A stretch of 64,000 nucleotides of DNA from Enterococcus_I eurekensis (GTDB lineage: Bacteria > Bacillota > Bacilli > Lactobacillales > Enterococcaceae). How positions within the stretch are numbered: position 1 is the first letter of the stretch; every line of letters starts with the position of its first letter. The stretch spans positions 1-64,000 of the forward strand of contig NZ_JBHSGT010000037.1 of the NCBI RefSeq assembly GCF_042654605.1, given 5' to 3'. Both the position numbers and the translations under genes were made by a program. The notes beneath the pieces are model-generated. The model was not told the origin of the DNA, made no database searches, and saw nothing but the letters and a program-made list of their open reading frames with translations. Shown one piece after another: positions 1 to 8,118 of this stretch.

Positions 1-157
1 AACAAGTATATCGTATCTACATGATTTTTTCGTTTATTTCCTTATGCATTTCATTTTACAATTTACCATTTCGCATGAAATCAAAATTGGTTGTTTTATT
101 TTGTCGAAAATAAAATACACAATATAAGTGCTTAGCGATAGTCTTTTAACTGACATG

Positions 158-166
158 TGGTAGAAT
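158..166 (+). promoter_or_regulatory. Extended -10 promoter of the aldo/keto reductase gene
   Basis: TGG-TAGAAT is an extended -10 element about 30 bases before the likely start codon. No good -35 box sits 17 bases upstream, as is common for TGn-type promoters. The AT-rich 1-150 region upstream contains no gene that I can support. Confidence 0.5.
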
Positions 167-196
167 ATAAGTTATTAAATGATAGAGGATGATTAC

Positions 197-1114
197 ATGA
201 TGAAGCAAGTAAAATTTGGGCAAACAGACTTAGATGTTCCTTCAATTATTTTAGGTTGTATGCGAATTATAAGTTCAAATGACCCGGTAAGAGTCATTGA
301 ATCAGTCGTGGAAAATGGCATCACTTTTTTTGACCACGCGGATATTTATGGACAGGGTGAATGTGAAACGATTTTTGGGTCAGCCTTAAAAGAAACAGCG
401 ATTAAACGCGAAGAGTTGTTTATTCAATCCAAATGTGGCATTGTTCCAGGTGAAATGTTCGATTTTTCTAAAAGACATATTATTGAAGCCGTTGAAGGTA
501 GTTTGAAACGACTTCAAACAGATTACCTTGATAGCTTGTTATTACACCGTCCAGATACGTTATTTGACCCAGCAGAAGTTGCTGAAGCTTTTGACCTATT
601 AGAACAGCAAGGTAAAGTTAGATATTTTGGTGTCAGCAATCAAAATCCTGGACAAATTGAATTGTTAAAAAAATACGTTAAACAACCACTTGTAGCTAAT
701 CAACTACAATTTGGTATTAAACATACAGAAATGATTGATAGTGGCTTTCATGTTAATATGAATGATACCTTTGCAACCAACCGTGATGGTGGTGTCTTAG
801 AGTATTCTCGTTTAAATGATATGACGATTCAAGCTTGGTCACCTTATCAGTATGGCCACTTTGAAGGTGTTTTTATTGATCATGAAAAATTCCCTGAATT
901 AAACCAAAAACTTCATCAGTTAGCTGATAAATATGAAACAACACCAACCGGGATTGCTTCAGCATGGATTTTAACGCATCCAGCTAATATGCAAGTCATC
1001 GTTGGAACAATGAACTTGCAAAGGCTAAAAGAAATTGCCCATGCTTCACAAATTAAATTAAGTCGCAAAGATTGGTATCAAATTTATTTAGCAGCAGGAA
1101 ACGTTCTACCATAA
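197..1114 (+). CDS. Aldo/keto reductase (YdhF/YcsN-like)
   Basis: NAD(P)H-dependent oxidoreductase of the aldo/keto reductase family, a cytoplasmic TIM barrel of about 305 residues, the usual length. The catalytic tetrad is visible: Asp46 and Tyr51 in FFDHADIYG, Lys79 in FIQSKCG and His117 in LLLHRPD. The FFDHADIYG and C-terminal TPTGIASAWILTHP segments resemble E. coli YdhF and B. subtilis YcsN. An upstream in-frame ATG at 179 exists, but AGAGGA at 184-189 sits 7 bases before the ATG at 197, so I prefer that start; the ATG at 200 is also possible. It is a single-gene unit with its own promoter and terminator. The substrate cannot be told from sequence. Confidence 0.88.
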   Translation: MMKQVKFGQTDLDVPSIILGCMRIISSNDPVRVIESVVENGITFFDHADIYGQGECETIFGSALKETAIKREELFIQSKCGIVPGEMFDFSKRHIIEAVEGSLKRLQTDYLDSLLLHRPDTLFDPAEVAEAFDLLEQQGKVRYFGVSNQNPGQIELLKKYVKQPLVANQLQFGIKHTEMIDSGFHVNMNDTFATNRDGGVLEYSRLNDMTIQAWSPYQYGHFEGVFIDHEKFPELNQKLHQLADKYETTPTGIASAWILTHPANMQVIVGTMNLQRLKEIAHASQIKLSRKDWYQIYLAAGNVLP

Positions 1115-1130
1115 GCATATTTAAGAGAGA

Positions 1131-1161
1131 AAGCGCGAAAAGACGAACATTCGCGCTTTTT
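1131..1161 (+). terminator. Rho-independent terminator after the aldo/keto reductase gene
   Basis: AAGCGCGAA at 1131-1139 pairs perfectly with TTCGCGCTT at 1150-1158 across a 10-base loop, followed by a T-rich run. Confidence 0.88.
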
Positions 1162-1185
1162 ACTTTGGGAAAGAATACATCTTAG

Positions 1186-1214
1186 TTGCATTTAGATTGT
1201 AAATCGTTTAAAGT
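1186..1214 (+). promoter_or_regulatory. Promoter of guaC
   Basis: TTGCAT (1186-1191) and TAAAGT (1209-1214) are separated by 17 bases. This predicts a transcript starting near 1221, exactly where a small perfect hairpin begins. Confidence 0.45.
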
Positions 1215-1220
1215 TGCTAT

Positions 1221-1236
1221 GGCGTTGAGAAACGCC
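1221..1236 (+). other. GNRA-capped hairpin at the predicted 5' end of guaC mRNA
   Basis: GGCGTT-GAGA-AACGCC is a perfect 6-bp stem closed by a GNRA tetraloop. It has no T-run after it, so it is not a terminator. Its place at the predicted transcript start suggests a role in mRNA stability; this is inference. I see no purine-riboswitch core around it. Confidence 0.5.
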
Positions 1237-1276
1237 CAAACTCATTAAACTAAGAAAAATTGAGAGGATGTTTTTG

Positions 1277-2263
1277 ATGTTTGATATGCAAGTTTTTGAT
1301 TATGAGGATATTCAGTTAGTTCCGAACAAATGTATCGTAAATAGTCGTTCAGAATGTGACACTACGGTTCAATTAGGGAAACACAGCTTTAAAATGCCTG
1401 TTGTCCCTGCCAATATGCAAACCATTGTTGATGAATCAATTGCAGAATTTTTAGCCGAAAATGGTTACTTCTATATTATGCACCGTTTTGATGAAGAGGG
1501 ACGTATTCCTTTTATTAAAAAAATGCAAGCCAAAGGTTTAATTTCTTCAATTAGTGTTGGTGTGAAAGCTTATGAATACCCATTTGTTGAAGAGTTAGCA
1601 GCACAAAATACCATCCCAGATTATATTACAATTGATATTGCACATGGTCATTCAGAAGCAGTTATCAATATGATCAAACACATTAAAAAAGTGATTCCTG
1701 AAACATTTGTTATCGCAGGAAATGTTGGAACACCAGAAGCAGTTCGTGAATTAGAAAATGCTGGAGCGGATGCAACAAAAGTTGGAATCGGACCAGGTAA
1801 AGTTTGTATTACAAAAATTAAAACAGGTTTTGGCACTGGTGGTTGGCAATTAGCAGCATTACGCTGGTGTGCGAAAGCTGCTCGTAAACCGATTATCGCT
1901 GATGGTGGTATTCGTACACATGGCGATATCGCAAAATCCGTGCGTTTTGGTGCTACGATGGTGATGATTGGTTCACTATTTGCTGGTCATGAAGAATCTC
2001 CAGGTGAAACCAAAGTTGAAAACGGTGTTGTTATGAAGGAATACTTCGGTTCAGCATCTGAGTTCCAAAAAGGTGAAAAGAAAAACGTTGAAGGTAAGAA
2101 AATTTGGGTTAATCACAAAGGTTCGTTAAAAGATACGTTAACTGAAATGCAACAAGATTTACAATCTTCAATCTCATATGCAGGTGGAAGAGATTTGGAG
2201 TCGATTCGTAAAGTTGATTACGTAATCGTGAAAAACTCTATTTTTAATGGTGATACAATCTAA
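1277..2263 (+). CDS. guaC: GMP reductase
   Basis: Converts GMP to IMP with NADPH, linking guanine to adenine nucleotide supply. It belongs to the IMPDH/GMPR TIM-barrel family and lacks the CBS domains of IMPDH. The active-site cysteine is visible as Cys177 in GIGPGKVCITK, followed by the phosphate-binding IIADGGIRTHGD segment. At 328 residues it matches the short bacterial GuaC class. Three in-frame ATGs (1268, 1277, 1286) precede the conserved VFDYEDIQL; GAGAGG at 1262-1267 is best spaced for 1277. It is monocistronic, between two terminators. Confidence 0.95.
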   Translation: MFDMQVFDYEDIQLVPNKCIVNSRSECDTTVQLGKHSFKMPVVPANMQTIVDESIAEFLAENGYFYIMHRFDEEGRIPFIKKMQAKGLISSISVGVKAYEYPFVEELAAQNTIPDYITIDIAHGHSEAVINMIKHIKKVIPETFVIAGNVGTPEAVRELENAGADATKVGIGPGKVCITKIKTGFGTGGWQLAALRWCAKAARKPIIADGGIRTHGDIAKSVRFGATMVMIGSLFAGHEESPGETKVENGVVMKEYFGSASEFQKGEKKNVEGKKIWVNHKGSLKDTLTEMQQDLQSSISYAGGRDLESIRKVDYVIVKNSIFNGDTI

Positions 2264-2268
2264 TTTTT

Positions 2269-2310
2269 GGGCGATTCTTTCTTATGATAGGAAAGAATTG
2301 CCTTTTTCGT
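2269..2310 (+). terminator. Terminator after guaC
   Basis: GGCGATTCTTTC pairs with GAAAGAATTGCC (one G-T pair), with a 9-base loop, followed by TTTTTCGTTTTT. Confidence 0.9.
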
Positions 2311-2351
2311 TTTTGCTAATAAATAAAGGTAGATACAAAGACCGAGAGCTT

Positions 2352-2360
2352 TGTTATACT
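2352..2360 (+). promoter_or_regulatory. Extended -10 promoter of wecB
   Basis: TGT-TATACT lies 29 bases before the start codon. There is only a weak -35 match (GATACA at 2332-2337). Confidence 0.5.
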
Positions 2361-2388
2361 ATTAAAGAATCAATGAAGGAGTGAAGAA

Positions 2389-3495
2389 ATGACAATTAAA
2401 GTTTTTTCGGTTTTCGGCACACGTCCGGAAGCGATTAAAATGGCACCGCTTGTCAAAGCTCTAGAAGCCGATGAGCGTTTTGAGTCGAAGGTCATTGTAA
2501 CAGGGCAGCATCGTGAAATGCTCGATCAAGTTTTAACAATTTTCGACATTAAAACTGACTACGATATTAATATTATGTCTACCAATCAAACGCTAACAGA
2601 AATTACGACGCGGATTTTATTAGCATTACCACCAATTTTAGAATCAGAAAAACCGGATATACTGCTGGTACACGGCGACACAACAACGACTTTTGCAGCC
2701 TCACTAGCAGCTTTTTATCAACAAATTCGAGTCGGTCACATTGAAGCGGGCTTACGGACGTGGGATAAATATTCGCCATTTCCAGAAGAAGCTAATCGGC
2801 AAATGACGGATTGTCTAGCTGATTTGTACTTTGCGCCAACTATTGCTAGTCGTGAGAACTTATTACGTGAAAATCATCCGGAAAGTCAAATTTTTGTAAC
2901 AGGGAATACCGCAATAGACGCGATGAAATATACGATTAATGATGCCTATCAATTAAATGCGGTTACCCTAACTGATAAAAAAAATATCGTTTTAACAATG
3001 CACCGACGTGAGAATCTTGGAGAGAATATGCGTGCTGTTTTTTCAGCAGTCAAACGGATTGCTAATGAATTCCCCGATTTTGATATTATTTTCCCAATGC
3101 ATAAAAACCCGAAAGTTCGCGAATTAGCACAAGAGTCAATTGGTGCATTAAGTAATGTTCAGTTGATTGAACCATTAGATGTTGTCGATTTTCATAATCT
3201 AATGGCCAGAAGCTATTTGATTTTGAGTGATTCTGGCGGAGTTCAAGAAGAAGCACCTTCAATGGGCGTTCCTGTTCTCGTTTTACGGGAAACAACCGAG
3301 CGACCTGAGGGGATTGATGCAGGAACATTAAAATTAATTGGTACCAAAGAAGAAACCGTCTATCAAGAAGTTAAAAATTTATTAACAAATCAACAAGCCT
3401 ATCAGAAAATGGCTCAAGCAAAAAATCCGTACGGTGATGGACAAGCTTCAGAACGTGTTTTAGCGGGTATTTATACTTATTTTAATAAAAAATAA
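2389..3495 (+). CDS. wecB: UDP-N-acetylglucosamine 2-epimerase, non-hydrolysing
   Basis: Interconverts UDP-GlcNAc and UDP-ManNAc, supplying ManNAc for wall teichoic acid linkage units or surface polysaccharide (also called MnaA). The 368-residue length is typical. Family motifs occur in order: FGTRPEAIKMAPL at the N terminus, HGDTTTTFAASLAAF, GHIEAGLRT, PFPEEANRQMTD, TGNTAIDA, TMHRRENLG, and the UDP-binding SDSGGVQEEAPSMGVPVL near the C terminus. AAGGAG lies about 9 bases before the ATG. No sugar genes adjoin it, so it probably feeds a pathway encoded elsewhere. No downstream terminator is obvious before the mgtA promoter. Confidence 0.95.
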   Translation: MTIKVFSVFGTRPEAIKMAPLVKALEADERFESKVIVTGQHREMLDQVLTIFDIKTDYDINIMSTNQTLTEITTRILLALPPILESEKPDILLVHGDTTTTFAASLAAFYQQIRVGHIEAGLRTWDKYSPFPEEANRQMTDCLADLYFAPTIASRENLLRENHPESQIFVTGNTAIDAMKYTINDAYQLNAVTLTDKKNIVLTMHRRENLGENMRAVFSAVKRIANEFPDFDIIFPMHKNPKVRELAQESIGALSNVQLIEPLDVVDFHNLMARSYLILSDSGGVQEEAPSMGVPVLVLRETTERPEGIDAGTLKLIGTKEETVYQEVKNLLTNQQAYQKMAQAKNPYGDGQASERVLAGIYTYFNKK

Positions 3496-3550
3496 ATCAG
3501 TAGAATCTTTCACGCAAATTTTCAGTTGACTAAGAAAGTTTGAAGATTTT

Positions 3551-3579
3551 TTGACAAATGGAAAAAGAACACGTAATAT
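3551..3579 (+). promoter_or_regulatory. Promoter of the mgtA riboswitch transcript
   Basis: TTGACA (3551-3556) and TAATAT (3574-3579) have a 17-base spacer. A second TATAAT lies at 3584-3589, too far from the TTGACA for a standard promoter. The predicted transcript starts about 55 bases before the M-box. Confidence 0.6.
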
Positions 3580-3642
3580 ATTATATAATGGAAGTGTGAA
3601 TTAGATAGACTAAATCAGCACTTCATTCATCAATTTAATAAT

Positions 3643-3806
3643 TGTTAGGTGAGGCTCCTATAAAGAAACAAGCTGCTGCCGCGAAAGAATCGAGAGATTT
3701 TGAGTTGGTTAACAGGAATAATCGCGAAGGTTATTCATAATGTAGCTGATAAGTCAGATGATTTATCTACGCTTTATAGTGCTAAAGCTCAACGGTGGCT
3801 ATGAAA
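3643..3806 (+). promoter_or_regulatory. M-box (ykoK) magnesium riboswitch
   Basis: The hallmark sequences of the M-box aptamer occur in order: GTTAGGTGAGGCTCCT near 3644-3659, GCTGCTGCC near 3672-3680, and TAGTGCTAAAGCTCAACG near 3777-3794 ending in GGCTATG. The element sits between a promoter and a strong terminator hairpin and precedes a P-type ATPase of the Mg2+ class. In the known family, Mg2+ binding favours the terminator and shuts the transporter off. Identification is from remembered consensus, not from a covariance search. Confidence 0.92.
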
Positions 3807-3812
3807 AGTAAG

Positions 3813-3846
3813 AGACGCATACTCATTGTTGAGTGTGCGTCTTTTT
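3813..3846 (+). terminator. Riboswitch-controlled terminator
   Basis: Positions 3813-3825 pair with 3830-3842 (13 bp, one G-T pair, TTGT loop), followed by TTTTTAATTTTTT. It directly follows the M-box and is its expression platform. Confidence 0.9.
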
Positions 3847-3896
3847 AATTTTTTAACAATTATGATTGAAATATTCAAGAAAGGACGGTCGAATAA

Positions 3897-3968
3897 ATGG
3901 ATCACCCCGATGACCAGAGGCGAATAAATAGGATTCAACCGTTCGGTGTAAATGGACAGGAATCCTAA
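3897..3968 (+). CDS. Putative mgtA leader peptide, 23 residues, acidic/proline N terminus
   Basis: A short open frame lies between the riboswitch terminator and mgtA. It starts at ATG 3897, with AAAGGA at 3880-3885 eleven bases upstream, and stops at TAA 3966-3968, twenty bases before mgtA. The product begins MDHPDDQRRINR and contains two prolines. This recalls E. coli MgtL, whose acidic/proline start makes ribosomes fall apart at low Mg2+. The RNA can fold in two ways: GGACGGT at 3883-3889, which includes the leader ribosome site, can pair with ACCGTTC at 3938-3944, and AGGATTC at 3930-3936 can pair with GAATCCT at 3960-3966. I have no homologue in mind; that it is translated and regulatory is inference. 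Confidence 0.5.
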   Translation: MDHPDDQRRINRIQPFGVNGQES

Positions 3969-3988
3969 AAAAACAAGGAGGAATGACT

Positions 3989-6583
3989 ATGAATAAAAAT
4001 AGTGGATTAAAGGAACAAGAATTAAAAAAATTGGCGTTTTTATCAGAACGTGAATTGTATATGGAGTTGCGTTCTTCACCGCAAGGTTTATCAGTTAAAG
4101 ATGCTCAGGAGCGTTTGGAAACATATGGTCCGAATAAAGTGGATGCACAAAAACCAATACCTGCTTGGCTAACTTTTATTTTAGCTTTTAAGGATGCTTT
4201 TGTTTTAGTATTAACAGGATTAATGTTGGTGTCGTTTTTAGTGAAAGATTATGAAGCGGCAATAGTGATGGCTGTGATGATTGCTGCTAGTGTGACAATT
4301 ACTTTTGTTCAAAATATTCGTTCGCAAAAAGCCAGCGAAGCGTTAAAAGAGTTAATTGAGAATACATGTGCCGTCGTACGTAACAATCAAACAATTGAGA
4401 TTCCAATGGATGAAGTGGTTCCGGGTGATGTTGTCCGATTAGCGACTGGCGATATGATCCCAGCGGATGCCGTTTTGATTTGGACTAACGATTTGTTCGT
4501 GAATCAATCATCATTGACTGGTGAATCAATGCCTGTTGAAAAATTTGTCGAAGCAGGGGTAGAAAAGTCCGATCAAGGTGTTTCAGCAATTGAAATGCAA
4601 GACCTCGTTTTTATGGGAACCGATGTTTTAAGTGGGCAAGGTACAGCCATTATATTAAAAACCGGTCAAAATACCTTCTTTGGTGATATCGCGAAAAATG
4701 CCACGAAAACAAGAGGAAGAACAACCTTCGATGATGGTTTAGTTCGAGTGAGTAAGCTATTGCTTAGAATGGTCATGGTTTTATTCCCAATTGTCTTCTT
4801 ATTAAATGGTTTAACGAAAGGTGATTGGAGCGAAGCTTTTTTCTTTGCAATAGCAGTTGCTGTTGGTTTGACGCCAGAGATGTTACCAATGATTGTAACG
4901 AGTAACTTAGCGAAAGGTGCGTTAACTCTTTCAAAAGAAAAAGTAATTGTTAAAGAGTTGCCTTCTATCCAGAATTTAGGAAGCATGGACGTGTTATGTA
5001 CGGATAAAACTGGCACAATTACAGAAGATCGAGTGGTTTTAGTTCAACATTTAGACCCAATAGGCGAGAACAATAAGGAAGTACTTGATGTTGCTTATTT
5101 AAACTCATCTTATCAAACGGGTTGGAAAAACCTAATGGATATTGCTGTTATCAACTATTTTGAAGAAAATAATAAAAAATTGGCATTTAACTCAGTTAAA
5201 AAGATTGATGAAATCCCTTTTGACTTTGCCAGACGCCGTTTAACAGTTGTGGTTGAAGTCGATGGGCAACAATTAATGGTCACTAAAGGTGCAGTGGAAG
5301 AAATGGAAGCTGTTTGTTCGCATGTCAAGATTGATGGACAAGTCAAAGTGATTACTGACGAATTACGTGAACAGATGCGGACGGTCAATCGCAAATTAAA
5401 CGAGCAAGGAATGCGTGTTTTAACTGTTGCCACGCGGGTCGACGTACATAGCGATGCGATTTATTCAGTCAGTGATGAACAAGAGATGACGATTATTGGT
5501 TTTATGGGCTTCTTAGATCCGGCTAAGAAATCAGCCGTCACTGCAATTGAATCTTTGCACCAACACGGGGTAGCGGTTAAAGTTTTAACAGGTGATAATG
5601 CTGTTGTGGCACAAAAGGTTTGTAAAGATGTAGGGATTTCGGTAGGAGATTATTTCTTAGGAGAAGATGTTGACCGAATGTCGGATAAAGAATTAGCACA
5701 AGCCGCTGAAACGGTTAATTTATTTGCTAAATTACACCCGATGCAAAAATCACGTATAATAGAAGCAATTCAAAGTAAAGGACACACTGTAGGTTTTATG
5801 GGGGATGGAATTAATGATGCTCCGGCTTTACGAACAGCGGATGTGGGGATCTCGGTCGATACAGCTGCCGATATTACAAAAGATGCGAGTTCGATTATTT
5901 TGTTAGAAAAAAGCCTAGATGTCTTAGCACAAGGTGTGATTGAAGGGCGTAAGGTTTTCAGTAATATTATGAAATATATTAAGATTACGATTAGTTCTAA
6001 TTTTGGGAACGTCTTTTCAATCTTAGTAGCGAGTGCGTTTTTACCGTTTCTACCCATGCTTTCGATTCAGTTACTTGTTCAAAATCTTATTTATGGGATT
6101 GCTCAGCTGACCATTCCTTGGGATGCGGTCGATCAATCAGAGCTAGCGAAACCTGTAAAATGGCAAATTGGTGGCCTGTTAAAATTTACGCTCTTCATTG
6201 GACCGGTGAGTAGTATCTTTGATATTGCTGCCTTTCTTGTCATGTGGTTTGTCTTTTCTGCTAATACAGTGGCAGAGCAAGCCGTTTTTCAAGCGGGCTG
6301 GTTTATGATTGGTTTAGTTACACAAACGCTTGTTGTCCATATAGTTCGGACGAAAAAAGTCCCATTTGTTCAAAGTATCGCATCAATCCCTGTACTAGTC
6401 TCAACACTCTTAGCTATCATTGCAGCCTTTGTAATAATCTTGACACCCATTCATGAACTATTTGATTTTGGGATGTTGCCAACGAATTATTGGTTCTGGT
6501 TTATCGGGATTGTAATAGCATACCTGATAACATTGGAGCTAGCGAAAAGATTTTATCTTCGAGTGACGGGTGAATGGCTGTAA
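3989..6583 (+). CDS. mgtA: Magnesium-translocating P-type ATPase
   Basis: Membrane pump importing Mg2+ at the cost of ATP. At 864 residues it has the P3B architecture: cytoplasmic N terminus, paired membrane segments near residues 60-110, the actuator motif LTGESMPVEK, two more segments, then the phosphorylation motif DKTGTITED with Asp339. The hinge MGDGINDAPALRTADVGISVD follows, then C-terminal membrane segments. AAGGAGG at 3975-3981 is 7 bases before ATG 3989 but only 1 base from the in-frame ATG at 3983, so the former is the start. Regulation by the upstream M-box fits the Mg2+ assignment. A C-terminal membrane half rich in LPFLPMLS-type segments is normal for MgtA. Confidence 0.94.
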   Translation: MNKNSGLKEQELKKLAFLSERELYMELRSSPQGLSVKDAQERLETYGPNKVDAQKPIPAWLTFILAFKDAFVLVLTGLMLVSFLVKDYEAAIVMAVMIAASVTITFVQNIRSQKASEALKELIENTCAVVRNNQTIEIPMDEVVPGDVVRLATGDMIPADAVLIWTNDLFVNQSSLTGESMPVEKFVEAGVEKSDQGVSAIEMQDLVFMGTDVLSGQGTAIILKTGQNTFFGDIAKNATKTRGRTTFDDGLVRVSKLLLRMVMVLFPIVFLLNGLTKGDWSEAFFFAIAVAVGLTPEMLPMIVTSNLAKGALTLSKEKVIVKELPSIQNLGSMDVLCTDKTGTITEDRVVLVQHLDPIGENNKEVLDVAYLNSSYQTGWKNLMDIAVINYFEENNKKLAFNSVKKIDEIPFDFARRRLTVVVEVDGQQLMVTKGAVEEMEAVCSHVKIDGQVKVITDELREQMRTVNRKLNEQGMRVLTVATRVDVHSDAIYSVSDEQEMTIIGFMGFLDPAKKSAVTAIESLHQHGVAVKVLTGDNAVVAQKVCKDVGISVGDYFLGEDVDRMSDKELAQAAETVNLFAKLHPMQKSRIIEAIQSKGHTVGFMGDGINDAPALRTADVGISVDTAADITKDASSIILLEKSLDVLAQGVIEGRKVFSNIMKYIKITISSNFGNVFSILVASAFLPFLPMLSIQLLVQNLIYGIAQLTIPWDAVDQSELAKPVKWQIGGLLKFTLFIGPVSSIFDIAAFLVMWFVFSANTVAEQAVFQAGWFMIGLVTQTLVVHIVRTKKVPFVQSIASIPVLVSTLLAIIAAFVIILTPIHELFDFGMLPTNYWFWFIGIVIAYLITLELAKRFYLRVTGEWL

Positions 6584-6590
6584 AAAATAA

Positions 6591-6637
6591 AAAGGAACGG
6601 TTTCTGTGAAGTTTCACAGAAAAACTGTTCCTTTTTT
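6591..6637 (+). terminator. Terminator after mgtA
   Basis: A long, slightly bulged stem: AAAGGAAC...TTCTGTGAA pairs with TTCACAGAA...GTTCCTTT, followed by T6. Confidence 0.9.
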
Positions 6638-6764
6638 CTTTGAAACTGTCATATTTAAAAACTGCAAAAAATAATTTTTCTGAGCGGTTGTGCATTTTTC
6701 ACAATCGGCAACGTTGTTTCAAAGCTTATTAACTCAATGTTTCCTGTTTCAATTTTCAAAGAGA

Positions 6765-6781
6765 CTGTATTAATAATACAG
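6765..6781 (+). promoter_or_regulatory. Palindrome upstream of pdh
   Basis: CTGTATT-AAT-AATACAG is a perfect 7+7 inverted repeat with no T-run, shaped like an operator. I cannot assign a regulator. It lies in the 368-base gap between the mgtA terminator and pdhA, which holds no gene. Confidence 0.35.
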
Positions 6782-6805
6782 AAAAACAAAAAAATGAACG
6801 TCATA

Positions 6806-6823
6806 ATGTGATTGTATTCACTA
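6806..6823 (+). promoter_or_regulatory. Rex-box-like site upstream of pdh
   Basis: GTGA-N6-TCAC (6808-6821) within ATGTGATTGTATTCACTA resembles the redox regulator Rex consensus TTGTGAAN4TTCACAA, matching 11 of 14 fixed positions. It is plausible for an NADH-producing complex but unproven. Confidence 0.3.
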
Positions 6824-6889
6824 ATGAATCTTTTCAGAATAGGCTATTTCATAGGTAAAATCGTAATTATTTGAAACTTATCACTTGTT

Positions 6890-6903
6890 TTTTGATATCA
6901 AAA
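6890..6903 (+). promoter_or_regulatory. Nested inverted repeats upstream of pdh
   Basis: TTTTGATATCAAAA is a perfect 14-base palindrome. It lies inside a wider inverted repeat, TTATCACTT (6878-6886) and AAGTGATAA (6902-6910). No T-run follows. It looks like an operator or mRNA leader structure; the regulator is unknown. Confidence 0.35.
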
Positions 6904-6918
6904 GTGATAATTTATTAC

Positions 6919-6932
6919 TGTAATCGATATTA
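6919..6932 (+). promoter_or_regulatory. cre-like site (CcpA) upstream of pdhA
   Basis: TGTAATCGATATTA matches 13 of 14 positions of the cre consensus TGWAANCGNTNWCA. It ends 24 bases before the predicted -10 box, so catabolite control of the complex is plausible. Confidence 0.5.
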
Positions 6933-6955
6933 ACAGTGGTACAGAATTAAACCTC

Positions 6956-6964
6956 TGTTACAAT
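6956..6964 (+). promoter_or_regulatory. Extended -10 promoter of pdhABCD
   Basis: TGT-TACAAT lies 45 bases before the pdhA start codon. There is no strong -35 box. Confidence 0.45.
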
Positions 6965-7008
6965 TGAAGAAATAGAAGAACTTAATTAAGAGAGGAAAGT
7001 GTGACAAG

Positions 7009-8115
7009 ATGGCAAAGAAAAAAACAATTGACTTCCAAGCATTACTTGACAAGGCACATTCGGATTTCCCGATGTATCAAGCATTAGACAAAGATGGGAA
7101 CGTTGTAAATGAAGCGTTAGTACCAGATTTAACAGATGACGAATTAGTGGAGTTAATGACCCGTATGGTATGGTCGCGCGTTCTTGACCAACGTTCGACT
7201 GCCTTAAACCGTCAAGGTCGTTTAGGATTCTTCGCTCCAACAGCTGGACAAGAAGCGAGTCAATTAGCAAGTCATTTTGCTTTTGAAAAAGAAGATGTAT
7301 TATTACCAGGTTACCGTGATGTTCCACAATTAATCCAACACGGATTACCTTTGTCTCAAGCGTTCTTATGGTCTCGTGGACATGCTGCTGGTAACTACTA
7401 CCCAGAAACTTTACAAGCTTTACCACCACAAATTATTATCGGAGCTCAATACGTTCAAGCTGCCGGTGTTGCTTTAGGATTAAAAATGCGTAAAAAACCA
7501 AACGTTGTATTTACTTATACAGGTGATGGTGGTTCTTCACAAGGTGATTTCTATGAAGGTATTAACTTTGCAGGTGCATACAAAGCAAATGCAGTATTCT
7601 TTATTCAAAATAATGGCTTCGCAATTTCAACTCCTCGTGAGAAACAAACTGCAGCTGTTACATTAGCTCAAAAAGCAGTTGCTGCTGGAATTCCAGGAAT
7701 CCAAGTAGACGGAATGGACCCATTAGCAATGTATACAGTAACTAAAATGGCTCGTGAGTGGTCAATTGCTGGAAATGGTCCTGTTTTAATTGAAGCAATG
7801 ACTTACCGTTACGGAGCACATACTTTATCAGGGGACGATCCAACCCGTTACCGTTCAAAAGAAATGGATAACGAATGGGTAGCAAAAGATCCATTGATTC
7901 GCTTCCGCACTTATTTAGAAGCAAAAGGTCTATGGAGTGAAGAAAAAGAAAACGAAGTTATTGAAAATACTAAAGAAGAAATCAAAGTTGCAATCGCTGA
8001 AGCTGATAAACAACCAAAACAAAAAGTATCAGATTTCTTAAAATCAATGTTCGAAGACCAACCACAAAATATTAAAGAACAAATTGAAATTTACGAAGCG
8101 AAGGAGTCGAAATAA
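7009..8115 (+). CDS. pdhA: Pyruvate dehydrogenase E1 component, alpha subunit
   Basis: With PdhB forms E1, which decarboxylates pyruvate using thiamine pyrophosphate and passes the acetyl group to lipoate on E2. The 368 residues include the TPP/Mg2+-binding motif GDGGSSQGDFYEG...NAVFFIQNN (about residues 168-200) and the phosphorylation-loop-like region YGAHTLSGDDPTRYRS. The Firmicute-type N terminus precedes DQRSTALNRQGRLGFFAPTAGQEA. AGAGGAAAG lies 8 bases before ATG. It is the first gene of a four-gene operon, with 3 bases between its stop and pdhB. Confidence 0.96.
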   Translation: MAKKKTIDFQALLDKAHSDFPMYQALDKDGNVVNEALVPDLTDDELVELMTRMVWSRVLDQRSTALNRQGRLGFFAPTAGQEASQLASHFAFEKEDVLLPGYRDVPQLIQHGLPLSQAFLWSRGHAAGNYYPETLQALPPQIIIGAQYVQAAGVALGLKMRKKPNVVFTYTGDGGSSQGDFYEGINFAGAYKANAVFFIQNNGFAISTPREKQTAAVTLAQKAVAAGIPGIQVDGMDPLAMYTVTKMAREWSIAGNGPVLIEAMTYRYGAHTLSGDDPTRYRSKEMDNEWVAKDPLIRFRTYLEAKGLWSEEKENEVIENTKEEIKVAIAEADKQPKQKVSDFLKSMFEDQPQNIKEQIEIYEAKESK

Positions 8116-8118
8116 AAG

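Noticed and set aside
1195..1276. Purine riboswitch before guaC
   Set aside because: Only one short hairpin is present; the three-way junction core sequences are missing.
3496..3642. Separate gene between wecB and the M-box
   Set aside because: No frame with a ribosome site; the segment holds the mgtA promoter and AT-rich leader only.
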